A stretch of 64,000 bases of DNA, from positions 1 to 64,000 of the forward strand of contig SEMN01000345.1 in assembly GCA_005408345.1 (NCBI GenBank), read 5' to 3'. The position numbers and the translations under genes were made by a program. Positions 1 through 13,290 of the stretch are shown piece after piece. Source of the DNA: Macquaria australasica (Eukaryota; Chordata; Actinopteri; Centrarchiformes; Percichthyidae). The notes beneath the pieces are model-generated. The model saw only the letters and a list, made by a program, of their open reading frames with translations. It did no database searches and was not told where the DNA came from. Position 1 is the stretch's first letter. Every line of letters starts with the position of its first letter.

Positions 1-1245
1 CATGCTGGTGGTTAAACAAATGTTGATGTTACTTCAGTGTCTCTATCGAGATTCCTCGCAAAGTATGAACACATTTCCCTGAAGGCCACCGGCCCCCAAA
101 CATGACCTTCAGTCAAAAGCACGGTTGTTCTTATGGAGCCCCTCCACCAACACACACAAACTTACACTCACGAACACATCTGTACATACACAGCATGTCT
201 TAACTCACACTCTGTTGCTGTTTAACAAACTATTCTACCCCGAAACTCTGAAATAGTTGAATATTCCTAATGAAAATAGTAATAATGATTACAACTGTGG
301 CAATGATTAACACACCAATGTTTGGACTATTTGTGCAGCCTTTAACAGGTTGTAAAAGATAAATGTCATGCAGCCACAACACATAACCTGTAACAGAAGG
401 AGTCGCAAGTGGTAAAAATTAGACAAACTGGTGGAGATAACATTTTCCAGTGATCAAACAATATGTAATTATCATGTCTTTGTTGTGTGGCATTTATCCT
501 CTACATCCTAATGAAGGTTACATAGCAATGATGCCTCCATAAATGTCACAGTTACTATAAAGAGTTAGTGTGGGACTATTTTCTCAGTCATCTATAATTC
601 AGAAGTACTTAAATAAATGACCATTTGTTGTTTGTTTGCTCTACTAAAGCTACACCAATCCTTCCTAAAAGATAAGTCTGCAACCAGTCAGATGGGAAAA
701 CAGATTAAACAGCGATTAAGGTTATACTAATGTGTGTTGATACAGCTTTCTTGGGTTAGCTTTAATATTTCTTTCACAACATAGGGGTTGATGTGCAGGG
801 TTTTTCCCATGGATGTATGGTTTTTCCTTAAAATGGAAATTAAACATCCTAGTATGTTAATAATGTTGCCATGGTTTCCTCTCAATAATAATGCAACCGA
901 TGATAATGTAAGATAGAACACTACAGAAATATTATCCCCAAAATATAAAATAACTGAAGGGGTAATAATTGTCTTTTTTTTACATTAGGGCTTTGACTCA
1001 TTCCAGTTAAACTTACTGTATCTTTGCCTTTTAAAGTTGTTACATTCACATATCTCCTCTGCATATAATGCTGAGTGACTGTCAACTAGAGCTCTCCAAA
1101 ACCCACAGAAAACTTTGTTTGCACTGCAGGTTAAAATGTAGACCAGAGTTTGCATTTGAGAAAACAACCCTATCAGGAAGAGATCAAGTCTGACACAGCC
1201 TTGAAAATAATTATGTAGACTGAGCCTTAGCTGACAGTAAAAGCT
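1..1245. other. Non-coding AT-rich stretch
   Basis: I see no exon-like reading frame with flanking splice signals and no recognisable repeat here. Short open frames on both strands are AT-rich chance frames. Confidence 0.6.
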
Positions 1246-1494
1246 AAACTAACCAGGAAAAGAAGTATTACATCCTCATTCCACTTCGTTGGGACACACG
1301 AGCAACGCTTCAAGTTCTGACAAGACAAAAACCCTTAGAGCTCATGAAAGTATCTCCGGTGCTCATGACATGCTTCTCTGATGTGAAAGCAGTGCGACCT
1401 TTTCTCTTCTGCATTTTGGGCCAGCTTCCTTTAAATCAAGATTTACTGATGTTGAATACTTTCAACCATATATATAGCCGTGATGTCCTTTAGA
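1246..1494. repeat. Direct repeat module A (copy 1)
   Basis: This block starts AAACTAACCAGGAAAAGAAG and ends at TGATGTCCTTTAGATA. It is repeated with few changes at 1716..1973. The two A copies flank module B, giving an A-B-A' arrangement that looks like a duplicated or nested non-autonomous element. No coding capacity and no clean terminal inverted repeats were found. Confidence 0.8.
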
Positions 1495-1706
1495 TACTGT
1501 GCTACTGCTTTTTAAAAGGTCATATATGGAAGTGTTGTAGCATGGTACCTCGCTGAACTACAGTCTCCTTTGTCCTAATCTTCTCAAAAAACAAAAACAC
1601 GTACATTATGTAGGTACAGTATTTCTTCACAGCGATACCTACACTATGCCCACAGATATACAGTGATAAGCTCATTAATGCTTTGCCAGCTAAATATCTA
1701 TACTTG
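1494..1706. repeat. Module B (copy 1), 213 bp
   Basis: This block runs from ATACTGTGCTACTGC to ATCTATACTTG. A near-identical 213-bp copy lies 2.3 kb away at 3795..4007. The high identity implies recent duplication or a young mobile family. Confidence 0.85.
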
Positions 1707-1715
1707 CATTCTTGC

Positions 1716-1973
1716 AAACTAACCAGGAAAAGAAGTATTTCATCCTCATTCCACTTCGTTGGGACACACGAGCAACGCTTCAAGTTCTGACAAGACAAAA
1801 ACCCTTAGAGCTCATGAAAGTATCTCCGGTGCTCATGACATGCTTCTCTGATGTGAAAGCAACCTTTCCTCTTCTGCATTTCGGGCCAGTTTCCTTTAAA
1901 TCAAGATTTTCTGATGTTGAATACTTTCACCCATATATATATATATATATATAGCCTTGATGTCCTTTAGATA
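1716..1973. repeat. Direct repeat module A' (copy 2)
   Basis: This is the second copy of module A. It differs from copy 1 by an expanded TA tract near 1933-1952 and by a few base changes. Confidence 0.8.
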
Positions 1974-3794
1974 GTCTTAGACATCCCATTATGAATCACT
2001 GATGTATTAAACCTCCTGGCTACACACCAATTTAACTATACCGGGACATAATTGATTATTTGTCAGAATGTACTCATTTGTATCAGAAAGCTCTATACAG
2101 TATGTATGTAACAGTATGTATGTTTTATTGTGTAATTAGGTAAGACAGTATATGTTTTAGACAAATACCAGTGAAAACTGTTTATTGTATTACAGCTTTC
2201 CAATATTACTAGACAAAAGTTTGACTTGTGGAATAATTCCTGATGCTACATCTGACTACAACAGTATTATTGATTGAATAATAAGTGGCAAAAAAACAAT
2301 CGAATGACATGAGATTCATTCTCAAATGTCACTGTCCTTTTAAGTGGCGTTACAAAAACATTAACCTGAATCTTAGCTCCACTTTACTATCAACTTACAT
2401 AATCCAGAAAATTGCCGCATGAATCAATAAGGGGAGATGGTGAGGCTCTAATGGTGATGCCAACTGTTCTGGTTGCCAACTTTCTGCCGGCACACAGGCA
2501 AATTTTGTGGAGCAGTTTGTACCAATGGAAAGATAAAATAAACCAAAGGAAAGAGAGAAAGGACAGGTGTTTTACAGATGGCTACTCATTAATCTAGTAT
2601 CAAGGCCTACTTCAAGCTGAATGGAGTGGACAATGCAAAAACTGATTGACTGGTTACGGTCAAGATGAAGCTCTTGGCTTTAAATAAGGTTTGCAAGTCT
2701 GAATATCAACAGAGTACTTGAAACAGAACATTTGGGTCCTTAATAGCTTTCTAAAAGGAGAGCTTGACAAGGATGGGTATAGACTGTGATTTAGTCTTTT
2801 CATTACAGTACTTAAGCTACCTTGTTTCTAAGAGACAATATGCAATAGTCCTCTCAATTATTCAACAGTGATGGTAACTTGTGGTCAGGTTCCATCTGTT
2901 CCTTGATACGATCCTGGGGGACTTAATACGATGAGATCAGCTCCACACTCAGCTTCAGACGTCCTACTGCAAATCTATCTTGAAACCTGATCCTTGAGAT
3001 GGGAGAGACCCTCGGCTGAGGAACATATTTGGCACTACAACTCAATCACATCACCTTTTTTTTTTTTTTTTTGCTTTTTTTGTTTGCTGCTTTCCTCTGT
3101 CGTTTTTGCATTACGTTCTGGCTCCTTCTCTCAATCTGATGTATGGACTTGTGCACTGTGGCAGACCACAACCTCTTTCATCTCTTTTATTCTTGTGCTT
3201 TCCTCAGCCCTCATCGTTCATCTCTCATCCACCACTTGAACTGAATGACATCACTTAGGGCTGCATTTAATCATTTCTACTTTACAGCTGTGGTGGAGGG
3301 TGGCATTGTGTAGCCTTTAGATAGGGCCCCAGCATAAATCACATACTGCACTCTGTAGCTTTTGAACTTTGTATAAACTCCACATGGCTGGGCAGCTTTT
3401 ACAGGCTAGAAAATTGGATCTCAACCTTGGGTTTCATTCCATCTTATCAGGGACTGATTTACACATGGGACAGAGGGTGAATGTAATCAGCCTAACTACC
3501 TTGAAGGATATAAATACCAGCATGGCTGTGGACTTGAGACTCAGCATTTTAAGTCCCATTTGGACCATTAAACCGTGCAAACATACAAAAGTAAAACTAA
3601 GCTCTTTTTGTGGCACACTTACTATTATCTGTGTGTGTTGTCTCAAGTTTTACATGAACACCCTCTTTCCTCTAAAGGCACAGACCATGTGATACAGTAG
3701 CTGTTACGGAGGAGTTTGCACACTCAAAGGGAAACTGTTTAACTCAGCAGTGGTTCATTACTTTGTGGTTATAGAGGAACTAAATTTAGTTTAT
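1974..3794. other. Non-coding stretch with a poly-T run
   Basis: No supported gene. A long T-rich run lies at 3056-3082. The longest open frame (3369..3692) has no splice signals and no recognisable protein features. Confidence 0.55.
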
Positions 3795-4007
3795 ATACTG
3801 TGCTACTGCTTTTTAAAAGGTCATATATGGAAGTGTTGTAGCATGGTACCTCGCTGAACTACAGTCTCCTTTGTCCTAATCTTCTCAAAAAACAAAAACA
3901 CGTACATTATGTAGGTACAGTATTTCTTCACAGTGATACCTACACTATGCCCACAGAAATACAGTGATAAGCTCATTAATGCTTTGCCTGCTAAATATCT
4001 ATACTTG
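3795..4007. repeat. Module B (copy 2), 213 bp
   Basis: This is a near-perfect copy of 1494..1706 without module A beside it. That shows B can occur alone and sets the borders of the mobile or duplicated unit. Confidence 0.85.
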
Positions 4008-5300
4008 GCAGCAACATAATAATAATAAAAACAATAAAAAAATAAATTCCACATGTATAAAAAGGCAGGTACCGTAACAGTTTACCTAAAGAGAACTTGA
4101 ATTCCTGACAATACCTAACTTCTTCCATGTCTGGTCAGCCATTGTATCAGTGACTAGTGTGTTGTTGATGAAACTCTCTATTGTTTTGATGTTAATAGCA
4201 CAGCCAGTTTCTGGGAAGCGTGTCTAGGCCAGGGGTCACTAATGCGGGGACAAAGAACCCTTTTGAGTCCCATCTTACAGGTCACTGGACATGCATTGAG
4301 CACCAGTGTAACGCTCCCTCTCAAGAGTACAGTTGGATGACTGAACAGGCAACATTTCAATAATAACGTCAGCCAGCGGGCTCCCTGTCAAACTCTCACC
4401 CAAACAAACAATCTGTTTGCACTGACATACTAATGATGTAGACCAAACAACAGTCACAGGACAGTGAAGGACAAAATCAAAGAGCGATACATGCAGTGAT
4501 GTGGGGCAAAGGGATGCCCTAAAATAGCTTGTGTGTCTTGACTCATGGAGGCTACAATTAGAGGGGATTCCTCATCACCCCAGTCATAAAGGGTAGCATA
4601 CAGCCATTCATAGATCATCTTCATTCACAGATTTGCATTTGCCTCACCAATTTACTGAGGCGTCAGTGACCATAATCCCAGTCTTTTCAAACAGAAGCAC
4701 CACAATAACCTCAGGCTATAAGTTATTCTTAAACACAGAATACTGCGGCCTTCGGTTGAGGCTATATGACTGATTAAAAGGCAAATCAGAGAGGCAAGGC
4801 ACAAACACTGATAATCACAGGATTTTCACATTCCTGAAGTTGCAGAAAAGCTATGCTAACAATGGCTGCAATTCATGTATTCTCCCAACATCCCTCGTTA
4901 GTGCACAGAGCTGTGGTAGATCTCTTCACATCCTCTCATATATGACATGAGACCCAACTAGGTAACTGGGAATATAGGCCATCCAAGAGCCATAGTTGTA
5001 GGCCACCTCAACAAGGGCGCAACAGAACAGTCATATGTGCCACCTGATAACAGATTTCTATTTACTTGGCACCATCAATAAGTTAAACATACTGTGCCTT
5101 TGTGCTCCATTGATTAGCTAGGGTTAGCCAGCTGTTGGCCAATGCTTTGACAGCTGACACAGCGTCGGAAGACAGGCAGCTAGGTTAATTAAACATACCT
5201 TACGTCACTATTAAGCAATATAGCCACAGAACGGGAAAGAATTAAGGTTTCTAGCTGAAGCTTAACGTTACAAACTAGCTAGCTGGCTGAGAGAGGAAAC
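4008..5300. other. Non-coding flank of the CpG island
   Basis: I see no gene or repeat that can be supported. GC content rises toward the island that follows. Confidence 0.5.
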
Positions 5301-5860
5301 CTCGCGTTAACTGTTTAAAGTACATGACGTTCGGTAACGTTAGCTCGTCTTCGGTCACATTTCCACGTTAAATCCGGTAGCGTCACAGCCTCGGCGCACA
5401 TTAGCTCAGAAATTAAACCCACTCACGGCTGAATGACGGCTGCCGCTCACCTGCGGGTCTGACCGGCCACCTCGTGTGATGAACGCCGACGTGACCGCTC
5501 CGGCTTACCGTCCACCACACCGACGTGAACGTCAGCGCCCCTCGCCCTGTCGCGCGCGCACACACCTACCACTCCTAACGTTAACTGACGTCACGGGCTT
5601 CGGTGACGAAACGGGGGCTGACGCCTTACCTCATATGGCGAAGAAGACGGCCTCTCTTGGCTGTGCTGTCATCGAGTTTAATACATTTCGCTACTCTCCG
5701 AAGTACGTAACGAGCGCTCACAGCCAGCTTGGTCAACTTTTTGGCTGGACTTCCTGTTAGAGCTTCCGCATAGCCCGGTCCTTGTCGTTGGTGTCCGTCT
5801 CCGTCACCTGGCGTAGCAGCCTGCAGTGGGCTGTCTATGTTCAGGGAGATTTGCTCACAT
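5300..5860 (-). promoter_or_regulatory. CpG-rich promoter-like island with possible 5'UTR exon of a - strand gene
   Basis: CpG density is far above the surroundings. A perfect cAMP-response element TGACGTCA lies at 5586-5593. On the - strand, strong donor-like sites ATGAG|GTAAGG (exon end at 5630) and CGCAG|GTGAGC (near 5454) suggest one or two non-coding first exons of a gene running left. The long - strand open frame across 5626..5967 has no recognisable domain and may be untranslated. In human, ZYX lies head to head with FAM131B, so a divergent zyx starting here is a reasonable guess, but no zyxin coding exon is visible to the left. The island could instead serve an upstream fam131b promoter. 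Confidence 0.4.
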
Positions 5861-6437
5861 TCACTAAACGACAGCGGAACACCGTCCACCCAGAGGTATC
5901 TTTCAACCAGAGTCTTGCAGTAGTTTTGATATGTCATACAAAACGCTGCCATATGATAGAGACACACTAGTTGTCACATCACAAAGAAGCCATTCCCCGA
6001 GGCGATAACAACAGCCCTCACTGAGTAGTCGGTACATCTGTAGGCCTACTATCACGATACTTGCATTGACAAAAAGGCTTTACCTTATTAGGCAACCTGT
6101 ATCAGTCTGCCCCCCTCCCAAAAAAAAAACAAAATAGTGAAACATGCCAGCTATTATCCTGAATTACTTACTCTGTTAATACAGCTGCAGTATGGAGCTC
6201 CCTTTTCCTTCCACCTCTTGCTTTTGGTCTTCTTTTTGTCTCGGTCCAGACTGAGTAAGAGTTGACTGTAATGGTAACTTCTCTGTCTCTCTTCCCCTCT
6301 CCAGCTATTAGACCCTCCCCTTGTGCTTTTCAGTCTGGAAAAGGAATGACACCATCCTTCCAAACAAGTTCTTTCTCGTTTGGCTTTGGCTCAGGACTAC
6401 TATGTAAACAGCACCTCTCTCTCTCTCTCTTTTTCCC

Positions 6438-6469
<32 letters not shown>

Positions 6470-7101
6470 TCATAAACTGTCCAGTCAAACCCCTCCTCCT
6501 GCGCTCTTTTCTCTCTGGATTCTTGTAGCATTCTTCAGTCAATGACATCAACCCTGTTGCCTCTCCTTGTAAGGTCAGACTGAGGGAATGAGGGAGCGAG
6601 AGGGAGGGAGAGATAATGGGGCTAGAGGCTTGATTAGATACAGACACTGAAAGCAGTCAGGGTTTTAAACACAAGGAGGTACAACGGCTGAAGAAAGTAT
6701 GGTCAAACAAGTCTGGGCTGTGTACTAGGCTGGCTATTTTAGCTTTATATTCTGTCAAGAAAAAAATAGATAAGACTGGTTTTATGCTTTTCGTTCACTT
6801 GCCTCAACAGGCAAAGCTGAGGATCAGATTGTAAAGGCATTATTCTGTTTGCTGCCAAGTGCGCTGCCACATCATTATTTACTTTGCACTAAGGCAGTAA
6901 ACATAACAAAGGCTTAGACTGCTTCTCTGTACACGATTAGTACGCTTGATTATACATATATTTTATGGCTCTTTCTCAAGTCTTACTCTTGTTCATCCTG
7001 ACAATAAGAATGTGGTCGCCCTCAAACTGGTGTTAAATGACACATACCATCATGCACATCAGCCACTTCTATGACTTAATATCCTTTTATGTGTCACCAC
7101 A

Positions 7102-7138
<37 letters not shown>

Positions 7139-7454
7139 AAGCTCAGCCACCAACACCTTTGAGTCTTATCACACTTTCAGGTGTAGTCATTGTTTGTAAA
7201 AAGCAAGAAATCTCTCACATTGAGTCATTTTGACATACATTTTAACATTATTCTGACATTTATCATCACATTTTTAATTTTAACATTTTGAAAATGTTAT
7301 CCTTATTTGACATTTTAATCTTAGTAACAGGTACAGTAAAAACGCCAACAGAGTGAGACCGTTTCACCTTTACCTAATGCAAATCAACTCAAGAATTCAA
7401 TTTATTATTACAATCAAGTCTCACTTTTGCATCACTAATACCTTATTCTGTGTT
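5861..7454. other. Non-coding stretch with microsatellites
   Basis: It holds compound (CT)n/(GT)n near 6415-6470 and a (CA)n tract at about 7102-7137. The open frames over the first of these encode Ser/Leu runs and are repeat artefacts. Confidence 0.55.
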
Positions 7455-7820
7455 AGAGCTGGAAAGATTAATTGATTAGTCAAACGACAGACAAATAATC
7501 AACTATTTTAATATCTGATCAATGATTAAAGTCTGTTCTCAAGTTCTCAAAAACACCAAAGATTTGATGGCTTCAGCTTCTCAGTTGTGAGAATTTGCTG
7601 CTTTTTTAAATCTTATATGATAATAAACTGAACATCTTTAGGTTTTGGAGTATTGGTCGGGCAAAACAAGCAATTTCATGACGTCACTTGGGGCTATAGG
7701 AAATTGTGATACTCATTTTACATTATTTTTGGACATTTTACAGACCAAACATTATTTATTAAACGTGAAAAGAATCGGCACATCAATCGATAATGTAAAT
7801 ACGCATTAGTTGCAGCCCTA
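7455..7820. mobile_element. hAT-like non-autonomous MITE with 8-bp target duplication
   Basis: The ends are imperfect inverted repeats: AGAGCTGGAAAGATTAATTG at the left, and TAGGGCTGCAACTAATG read inward from the right. The element is flanked by the perfect 8-bp direct repeat TCTGTGTT (7447-7454 and 7821-7828), the size typical of hAT transposition. There is no open frame. Related copies are listed at 11529, 33290, 50110 and 61303. Confidence 0.75.
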
Positions 7821-7828
7821 TCTGTGTT

Positions 7829-9040
7829 GATTTAACATATTTCTAGATAATCCTGAAACAATGGAAACAGCATTGGAAACAAATTGCAGTTATCGCAACC
7901 TACTGGCAAAAATAACATTTTAAAATGTCTTTCTAGTGAACAGCAAGTGTGACTCATGACACCTCGGTTTGATTACCACCAACTCACAGATCACCACATG
8001 ACATTCAGTTTCAGACACAGCAGAGTTGCACTAAATCCAGGTTGTGAAACCATAGGCAAGGTTCTCCTACATGCAAATCTCTGTTGTGTAACCTGTTGCT
8101 GCCTGATTCCTGTCTGTGAACTACAGGGAGTGGTCATTTTGGGGTCTTTGATAGCCTATTGTCCCGCAAGGAATGTTTCCAGTCTCTCCCCACTTCCACC
8201 GGGACAAAAAAAAGTGTTGAATTTCCACTCAGGGATTTCCACAGCAACTCTGGTGCTGTGCTGAGAAAAAAAAGCGCACCCCATCCTGGCTGCCGGCTGT
8301 CAGGCAGGTGACATGCGAGAGAAGGGGTCAGCGTTTGTGTGCTGCTCCAAATTCCAGCCAATTCATGAGCTTTCAATTCTGTCTGACCAGTGAGGGGAAT
8401 GAGGAAGCTGAAATGTGACACATGTGTAACGCTCTTCTGCCTTTTGTCAGCCAGCTGCAAACATCGGGTGGTGCCATGGTGACTGAAGTTTGGAAAGTTT
8501 GGATCAGGCAGGGAGAAGGCAGCTCTGGGGTCCAGTAAGCCTGGAGGTTAGACAAAAAAACCAAAAACAGGAGGCCGTCAGAATCAGAGCCAGACAGCCT
8601 GGAATGCAGCCAAACCTTGGAACAGTTCCTCTCCCCCCCTCCCTCTCTAAAGTGCCATATTTCTCTCCCTCTCTCTCTCTTTCATGCTGCATTTTTTCAA
8701 CACTTTTCTCCTTCAATCTCTCCATTCCTCAGTCTGCCCTCCATACGCTGCACTTTTATTCCCCATCCCATCTTTCTTTCTGCTCCTCCCTCTCCACCTC
8801 CCACTGCTCATGTGAGTCAGTACCTGCTCATAATACCTCAGTGCTCAGAGTTAATATCCTGATCTTGGATCATTTCCAATTTGCACAGAGGCATGGTCTC
8901 TCTCTCTCTCTCTCTCTGGACACACTCCTTTTCTCAACAAAGGAAAGGTGGGAAGCCTTTTGAATGCTAGGTAAATGTTTTTAATTGCTCACACCCAAGT
9001 AAATGCCTTTTCTCTGTTGATATAATATGTTGCACACACA
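7829..9040. other. Non-coding stretch
   Basis: No supported gene. Pyrimidine-rich tracts near 8630-8700 and a (CT)n tract near 8898-8918 create low-complexity open frames. Confidence 0.5.
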
Positions 9041-9049
9041 AATCTTTTT

Positions 9050-9710
9050 TTTTTTTTTGTGCGTGGATATTTTATTTTACTATATACACCAAACAAACAA
9101 ACACACACTGTTCCAGGCCCTTCCCACCCCCCATACACAATGGTTACTAGAAAAGACACAAAGAACTACAAATTGAGTTTTTTATTTAGTTAAGTTAAAC
9201 AAAGATATTTACATTTTTTTATAAGAATTTCACCACTGATATAGGTAACATGTCTATGTTATCCAAATAAGGCTGCCAAATCTTTAAGTAAGGTCTTACA
9301 TCCCCTTCTGAGACTATATGTGATCTTTTTGACAGGAACACAGCAGTTCCTTTCAGAAAACCATTTACCTATAGAGAAGGGGGGTCAGACTTCTTTGATA
9401 TTCTTTTAGATATAACCAATATTTGCAAAATTCCCTAAGAGATTAACGTCTGTGCTCATTCCTATGATTTTTGTCAGTGTGCTACAGATATGCCAAAAAG
9501 TGTGAAATTTAATACACATCCAGGTACAGTGCAAGAATAAGCCAGAGAATAAGATCTCTGATCATTTAGGTTTGGATTTATGTCGCTTTTGGGATGTGAG
9601 ATAAAGTTGATGAAGGAAGTTATGTAGCACGCACAAATCTTCTCCCATATAGTATAGGCATTAAGTGTAGTCTGCAATAGAGGTGCAAGGTAGACAGCTG
9701 TGCCTACCAA
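9050..9710 (-). pseudogene. Possible decayed LINE-type retroelement tail
   Basis: Read on the - strand, 9474..9710 is open for 78 codons. Beyond its stop, further protein-like stretches (for example LKDLAALFG) appear in shifted frames and end in an AT-rich tail. The pattern resembles a 5'-truncated, frameshifted LINE 3' end. I cannot name the family. Confidence 0.25.
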
Positions 9711-11292
9711 GCAAAAAACATTTAGCCATCAAGCAGAAATTCCAGTCGTACTTTAGACAGCATGAGAAGCTGCAAACTTGTGACAGAACATGGTCTCTTC
9801 ACTCAGCGCCCACAGGAAAAATCTCTCTGCTGCCAAACTGGCTACCATTCAAGGCCAGTGTTAGACTGCAGTGCTCCAGTTCCCCCAGCAGGTGTCAGAC
9901 TGATACACATTACTGGCGTTCACAGGCAGACTGAAATGCCTTGAGGGAAGAAGATTCCCCCAGAATCTCTGACAGCAAGCAAATCCACATCAGCTAGAGA
10001 CGTGATAAAGGACAGGAGGGTATGTAAAGTGGAAACCCTTAGGTACTGACATGACTCTAAAACAGACTGCTGAGGACAATGGACACGCGAGAAGTAAGCT
10101 GGACACCGAAGTCATCATCACTGGGGATAAACAGTGCAGCAGTGGTGTTGGTCTGGACGAGGAGGGCTGGAGTGAGAGAGAGTGTGGGGTAATTGCAGGA
10201 GAGAAAGGAAAGAGAATTGTAAATAATAGAGGAGAGAGTTGGGAACTCCTGATACGATAGGATTTTGTGTGAGTGCACAAACACACGCACACACACACAC
10301 AGGCAGCTGGAAAATGTGTGTGCTGAAGAATTCCAGCTAGAAATGGTGAACTGCCAGCCCAAAGCGCCAACTAATAATACACATAAGCTCTATTTCTCAC
10401 TGGCTAAAACAAAGCTAATCACATAAGCACGGCCATTAGAGAACACCTTATGAGAGGCTGCCTCTTTTCACAACAACATTTATTCCTCTCCCTCGTCCCC
10501 ACCCACCTACAATGGCTCTTCCCTCCTCTAAAACAAACCACAGAGAATTTTACTCCCCCCCATCATTCTTTTCACCCCTTCATCTTTTTCTCTCCTTTTC
10601 TCCTCCCTCTGCCCCCCCCCTTCCCTTCTCCTTCTCCACTTACATTTTTTCTCTCCTTTATATGTGAAACCCAATGCAGACTGGCTGTCAAATACACACC
10701 CTCCCTTCCTCCTCAAGACACACACACACACTGTCTAACTAACTTGGTGGCTCCTCGAGGGCAGATGCATAACATGTGGTTCCAATTAGCACATATTGTA
10801 ACTCACACTAGCAGCAGTTAGGCTCAGCGGAGCAAAGATATATGGAAAGCAGTGGGCAGTGATGAAGTAAAGGAAATGGAAAAAATGGCACCTTTTAGAG
10901 GAGTTTAACCAGTCTGAGCTAGTTTTTTTATATAGAAAAATGGGTTGCCTACCTTTAGAATGGAAACAGGCATCTCCATTTATCTTTAGAGTGCCTGAAT
11001 GAGACAGTATTAAATATGTTATTCATTATCCTTGAGGTGCAACCTACATAACAGGCAGGAGCTGATAGACAGATAGTGACAGGTGCATGAAAGTCACTGA
11101 TTACAGGAATGTGGTGTGTGTGGGTCCCCGACATAATATTGAACAGGGCCTGCTGCATTTAAATTCAGTGCAGCATCATCACCCCATGATAAGAAAACAA
11201 GAGACGTGCTGACAGGAACATGATAGAAGTCGTCTGTGTCATGTGTTGCAAGGCGGTTTCATGCCACTGCACATGCTTTGTTAGCATTGGTG

Positions 11293-11334
<42 letters not shown>

Positions 11335-11528
11335 ACTTAGAAAGTAACGGACAAAGATGGTGAGAGGCAGTCATCTTTGTGAATGGCCATGTATCATGAG
11401 TGAGATTAGTGTCAAGAATTTCTTCCCTCTGTGGTTGACCTTGTCCCGCACTGACAGTCCGTTTCATAGATCACCAGGTTGTCACAGGTGTACTGTAAAT
11501 ATATGAAGCACATGAGTGTGTGTGATTG
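9711..11528. other. Non-coding stretch
   Basis: It holds short (CA)n and (CT)n tracts, including (GT)n at about 11296-11328. No exon-like frame with conserved residues was seen. Confidence 0.5.
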
Positions 11529-11870
11529 GGCTGCAACTAATGATGATTTTCATTATCAATTAATGTGAAGATTATGTCCCCAATTAATCGATTAACCGCG
11601 CGGTCTATAAATCACCAGAAAATGATTTTCTAGAGCTCAAGGTCATAAAATGTCTTGTATTGTTCGACCAACAGTCTAAAGCTAAAAAAGATATTCAATT
11701 TATTGTGATGTAAGAGAAGGAAAAGCAGCAAAGTCTCCCATTTCAGAAGCTGCAAACATCAAATGTTTGGCGTTTTTGCTCGCAAAATGACATAAAAAGC
11801 AAATCGATTAATCGCCTAATCGCTGCACCTCAGTGGCTAATCGATTAATTGACTAATCGTTGCAGCTCTA
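11529..11870. mobile_element. hAT-like MITE of the same family as 7455-7820
   Basis: It begins GGGCTGCAACTAATGATG and ends AATCGTTGCAGCTCTA, an inverted pair, with several internal ATCGATTAAT motifs. No clean target-site duplication was found. Confidence 0.7.
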
Positions 11871-13290
11871 GTTAGGTCCTGAGAGGGGGTTAAATGCGTC
11901 CTACCTTTGATGCAGAAGAGTGTGCAAAGAAAACAAGAACCAAATATGAATATGATGGGTAGAGCAGGATAGATACACAGAGATTAACCGAGGATTTCAG
12001 CAATGACGCGGTGAGACAAGAGAGACTGACTGAGGCATTATAGAAACATCCAGACAGTGACTTGGGCAGATGGAGGGGGAATTGAGAGCCAGAGAGGGAG
12101 ACAGGATATACTCAGTCTGCAATTACCCATATCAGGGGGGAGTTATACGTATTGTTTTCCAACCAGCTTCAGGGTATGCAAGCCACAACCCCGAGTGAAG
12201 CTGACCCCTGGAGCAGCCTATAGCCTCATCTCCTCTGTCCCAGGGAGAACCCAACAGAGAGAGCTAACACATATCTATATATAAACCCATAGTGCAGGGA
12301 TTGGCTGGATTATGTATGATTTGTTATGTCCGGCAAGTCACACATCTACTTTAAACCCTTTTTTGTTAAATCACATCCATGCCTCTGCATCTCTTTTTTG
12401 TGTGTGTATCTATTTAACTGTTAAACTAAGTGGTTCGATTGTTGTCCGTCCATTCTGGCGTGCTAATTTTTATTTCACGCAGCATCATCTCCACACCTCT
12501 CCCGCACATGACTCAACTGTTCTTTGCTTTCCTTCCCATCACTCCACCCATCTGCCCATGTCTTTGTCTCTCTGTCCATCCATCTGTCGCGCTCTCTTCC
12601 TCTCTTTCTTCTTCGGCCAACGTGCTGTATGTAAAGTCAACAAAACATGAGTGACCACACGTGCAGCTCCACGCACATGCCCTCTTCACTGTCCAGACTG
12701 CACCTGCGTTATTTGCTTGGGCAAACACTTATAGAAACAGCACACATAAATTTGTAATCAGCAAAGAGAGTGGCAGGGGGCTGCCCAGACAGAAGAGGAG
12801 TAAGAAAGAGAGGGAGGTAGGATTTAAAAAAAAAAAAGCAAAGAAGAGAGCAGGTGTTGGTATAAAACTGAAGTGAGACAGGGGGATTGAGAGGGAAGGT
12901 GGAAGGTGTAGGTGTGGTGGTGTTAGAGATAAAGATACAAGTCAAATGAGAGAGAGAGATGTAGATAAAAGAGCCACTCCTCTCACTTTTTTCTCCAGGG
13001 AAGAGGGGATGGAGGGAAGGAAAGGAGGCAAACACAAATAGAGGGAATAGAGGAAGATCTGACTCAGAGTGAACAGAAAGCAACATATAGTCGCAGAGAT
13101 GACTGAGGGGCGGATCAATACAGAGAGACGACAGAGAAAGAGGTGGAGACTCAGCAGCGGCTTGACTCTGAAGGAAAACCCTCTGCTGTTTTTTTTTTAA
13201 GGATCATTTAGTATTGGTGTATTTTTTTTTTTTTTTTGAGCGATCAGTGCGAGGGAGGCAGGAGGAGGGGGATTGAGAGGGAGATGGAGA
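11871..13290. other. Non-coding stretch upstream of fam131b
   Basis: It is purine-rich in places (GAGA tracts at 12790-13140), with T runs at 13182-13198 and 13221-13237. No coding exon is supported. Confidence 0.5.

Noticed and set aside
5476..5760. 94-codon + strand frame in the CpG island
   Set aside because: No recognisable domain; composition follows the high GC content. The region is better explained as promoter and 5'UTR.
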